Assembly: GCA_027294925.1 (NCBI GenBank)
Contig: JAPULM010000629.1
Span: 1 to 7,480 of the forward strand
DNA: 7,480 nt
Direction: 5' to 3'
From: a bacterium
Lineage (GTDB): Bacteria > Tectomicrobia > Entotheonellia > Entotheonellales > Entotheonellaceae
Shown: positions 6,597 to 7,480 of the stretch, piece by piece
Layout: every line of letters starts with the position of its first letter
Position numbering within the stretch: position 1 is the stretch's first letter
The notes under the pieces: model-generated
What the model saw: only the letters and a program-made list of their open reading frames with translations
The model's database searches: none
What the model was told of the DNA's origin: nothing
Position numbers and translations under genes: made by a program

Positions 6597-7480
6597 TCAA
6601 CTTGTTGTAGGGGCTTCTGCCACGTCGTCTTCATATAATAAACAGCTTACCTGGTGACCCGGCGCAATTTCCTGTAGTTGTGGCTCACGCTCAGAGCAAA
6701 TGGGCATCGCTTGCTTACAGCGTGGGTGAAACCGGCATCCGGAAGGTGGCGTGATCAGGTTCGGCACAATGCCTTCGATGGGATCGAGTTGGGACTTACG
6801 TTCGCTGGCTTCGGGAAAACAATTGAGTAAGCCCTGCGTGTAGGGATGTTTGGGCGTCGTAAACAGCGTATCGGCGTCGGTATATTCGACAATGTTGCCG
6901 GCATACATTACGGCGACACGATCCGCCATCTCGCCGATGACGCCGAGGTCATGTGTGATGAGCAGAATAGAAGCGCCCATGTCTTCTTTAATCTGCTTCA
7001 TTTCCTCCAGAATTTGCGCCTGAATGGTCACATCCAATGCGGTGGTGGGCTCGTCAGCGATGAGCAGTTGCGGGTTGCAAGACAGCCCCATGGAGATCAT
7101 CACGCGCTGCTTCATACCGCCGGAAAACTGATGCGGATAGTCTACGACGCGTGTCTCGGCGGAAGGGATGCCAACCCGCTTCATCATGGCGATGGCGCGT
7201 TGCAGCGCCTCTTTCCAACCCACATGCTGGTGAATTTTAATGGCCTCAGCAATCTGCGCGCCAACTCGAATCACCGGGTTGAGCGAGGTCATTGGGTCTT
7301 GAAAGATCATGGCAATCTTACCACCACGGACTTCCTCGCACATGCGATCAATGGAGTAGTCCAGCAAGTTTTCACCCTCGAACAAAATCTCGCCTTCGAT
7401 AATACGTCCGGGGGGGTCTTGAATCAGACGTAGGATGGACAGAGCGGTAACCGATTTACCCGAACCGCTTTCACCGACCA
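6597..7480 (-). CDS. dppD: Peptide ABC transporter ATPase, DppD/OppD type (5' end outside window)
   Basis: This ATPase partner of the DppF-like protein runs off the right edge. The frame is open to base 7480, and its first visible residues are VGESGSGKSVTALSILRLIQ. About 35-45 N-terminal residues and the start codon are therefore missing. Among the 293 visible residues are Walker A GESGSGKS at 2-9, Q-loop glutamine 60 in MIFQDPMTSLNP, signature SGGM at 119-122, Walker B LLIADE at 138-143, TTALD after it and H-loop histidine 176 in ITHDL. SGGMKQR and the segment between Walker A and the Q-loop are typical of DppD/OppD. The C-terminal extension has HPYTQGLLNCFP, then CRFHPRC, a third cysteine after six residues and SCLLYE. 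The stop at 6597-6599 is 11 bases before the dppF ATG, so the two genes form an operon whose promoter must lie to the right of the window. Confidence 0.95.
   Translation of the reverse strand, partial: VGESGSGKSVTALSILRLIQDPPGRIIEGEILFEGENLLDYSIDRMCEEVRGGKIAMIFQDPMTSLNPVIRVGAQIAEAIKIHQHVGWKEALQRAIAMMKRVGIPSAETRVVDYPHQFSGGMKQRVMISMGLSCNPQLLIADEPTTALDVTIQAQILEEMKQIKEDMGASILLITHDLGVIGEMADRVAVMYAGNIVEYTDADTLFTTPKHPYTQGLLNCFPEASERKSQLDPIEGIVPNLITPPSGCRFHPRCKQAMPICSEREPQLQEIAPGHQVSCLLYEDDVAEAPTTS

Noticed and set aside
6846..7433. A 195-codon plus-strand open frame opposite dppD
   Set aside because: It is fully antisense to a textbook ATPase gene with all motifs intact, has no recognisable domain, and its composition follows from the codon pattern of the opposite strand.
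1..7480. CRISPR arrays, insertion sequences, toxin-antitoxin or phage-defence genes, secondary-metabolite genes
   Set aside because: No repeat-spacer pattern, transposase motifs, terminal repeats or enzyme motifs of those kinds were seen; nearly all of the window is accounted for by transporter genes and their remnants.

Overview
The window carries a peptide/nickel-type (Dpp/Opp family) ABC importer locus from a bacterium of moderate GC content, by eye in the mid-50s percent. The proteins point to a Gram-negative-like or otherwise Tat-secreting environmental lineage. The substrate-binding protein has a twin-arginine signal and no lipobox. The left edge carries the start of a BshA-like (bacillithiol-pathway) glycosyltransferase. 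Lineages such as Tectomicrobia/Entotheonella or Rokubacteria would fit this combination, but that is a guess and nothing here proves it. No mobile element, CRISPR array, tRNA or rRNA was seen.

Layout from left to right. (1) Positions 1-1386 hold one open frame made of two unrelated pieces. The first ~40 codons are the N-terminal loop region of a BshA-type glycosyltransferase. The rest is a family-5 substrate-binding protein (SBP) lacking its signal peptide and about 110 N-terminal residues. The join lies at 112-129, where both families happen to read N-V-x-F-H-[D/E]. (2) Positions 1387-1679 are a regulatory interval with an intrinsic terminator, a palindrome with an overlapping direct repeat, a sigma70-like promoter and a leader of about 155 nt. 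(3) Positions 1680-5186 are a tight rightward operon of DppB-like permease, DppC-like permease and a full-length Tat-exported SBP. (4) Positions 5194-5249 form a perfect 22-bp inverted repeat with a 12-nt loop. It abuts (5) a decayed dppC remnant, about 5260-5490, which lacks its N-terminal half, has an in-frame stop and has lost about 91 internal codons. (6) After a short convergent gap, positions 7480-5611 on the minus strand carry the two ATPase genes, DppD-like (running off the right edge) and DppF-like.

Together the operon and the leftward ATPase pair supply every component of one importer: SBP, two permeases and two ATPases. They sit in two convergent transcription units. The truncated SBP on the left and the dppC remnant on the right look like relics of neighbouring, diverged copies of the same cassette, suggesting a history of tandem duplication and loss. 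The transported substrate cannot be told from sequence; oligopeptides or dipeptides are the family default.

I found no convincing new biological system. The most unusual feature is the in-frame BshA/SBP chimera at the left edge, which may be either a real rearrangement or a metagenome-assembly chimera. The decayed dppC with its adjoining long hairpin is the next most interesting.
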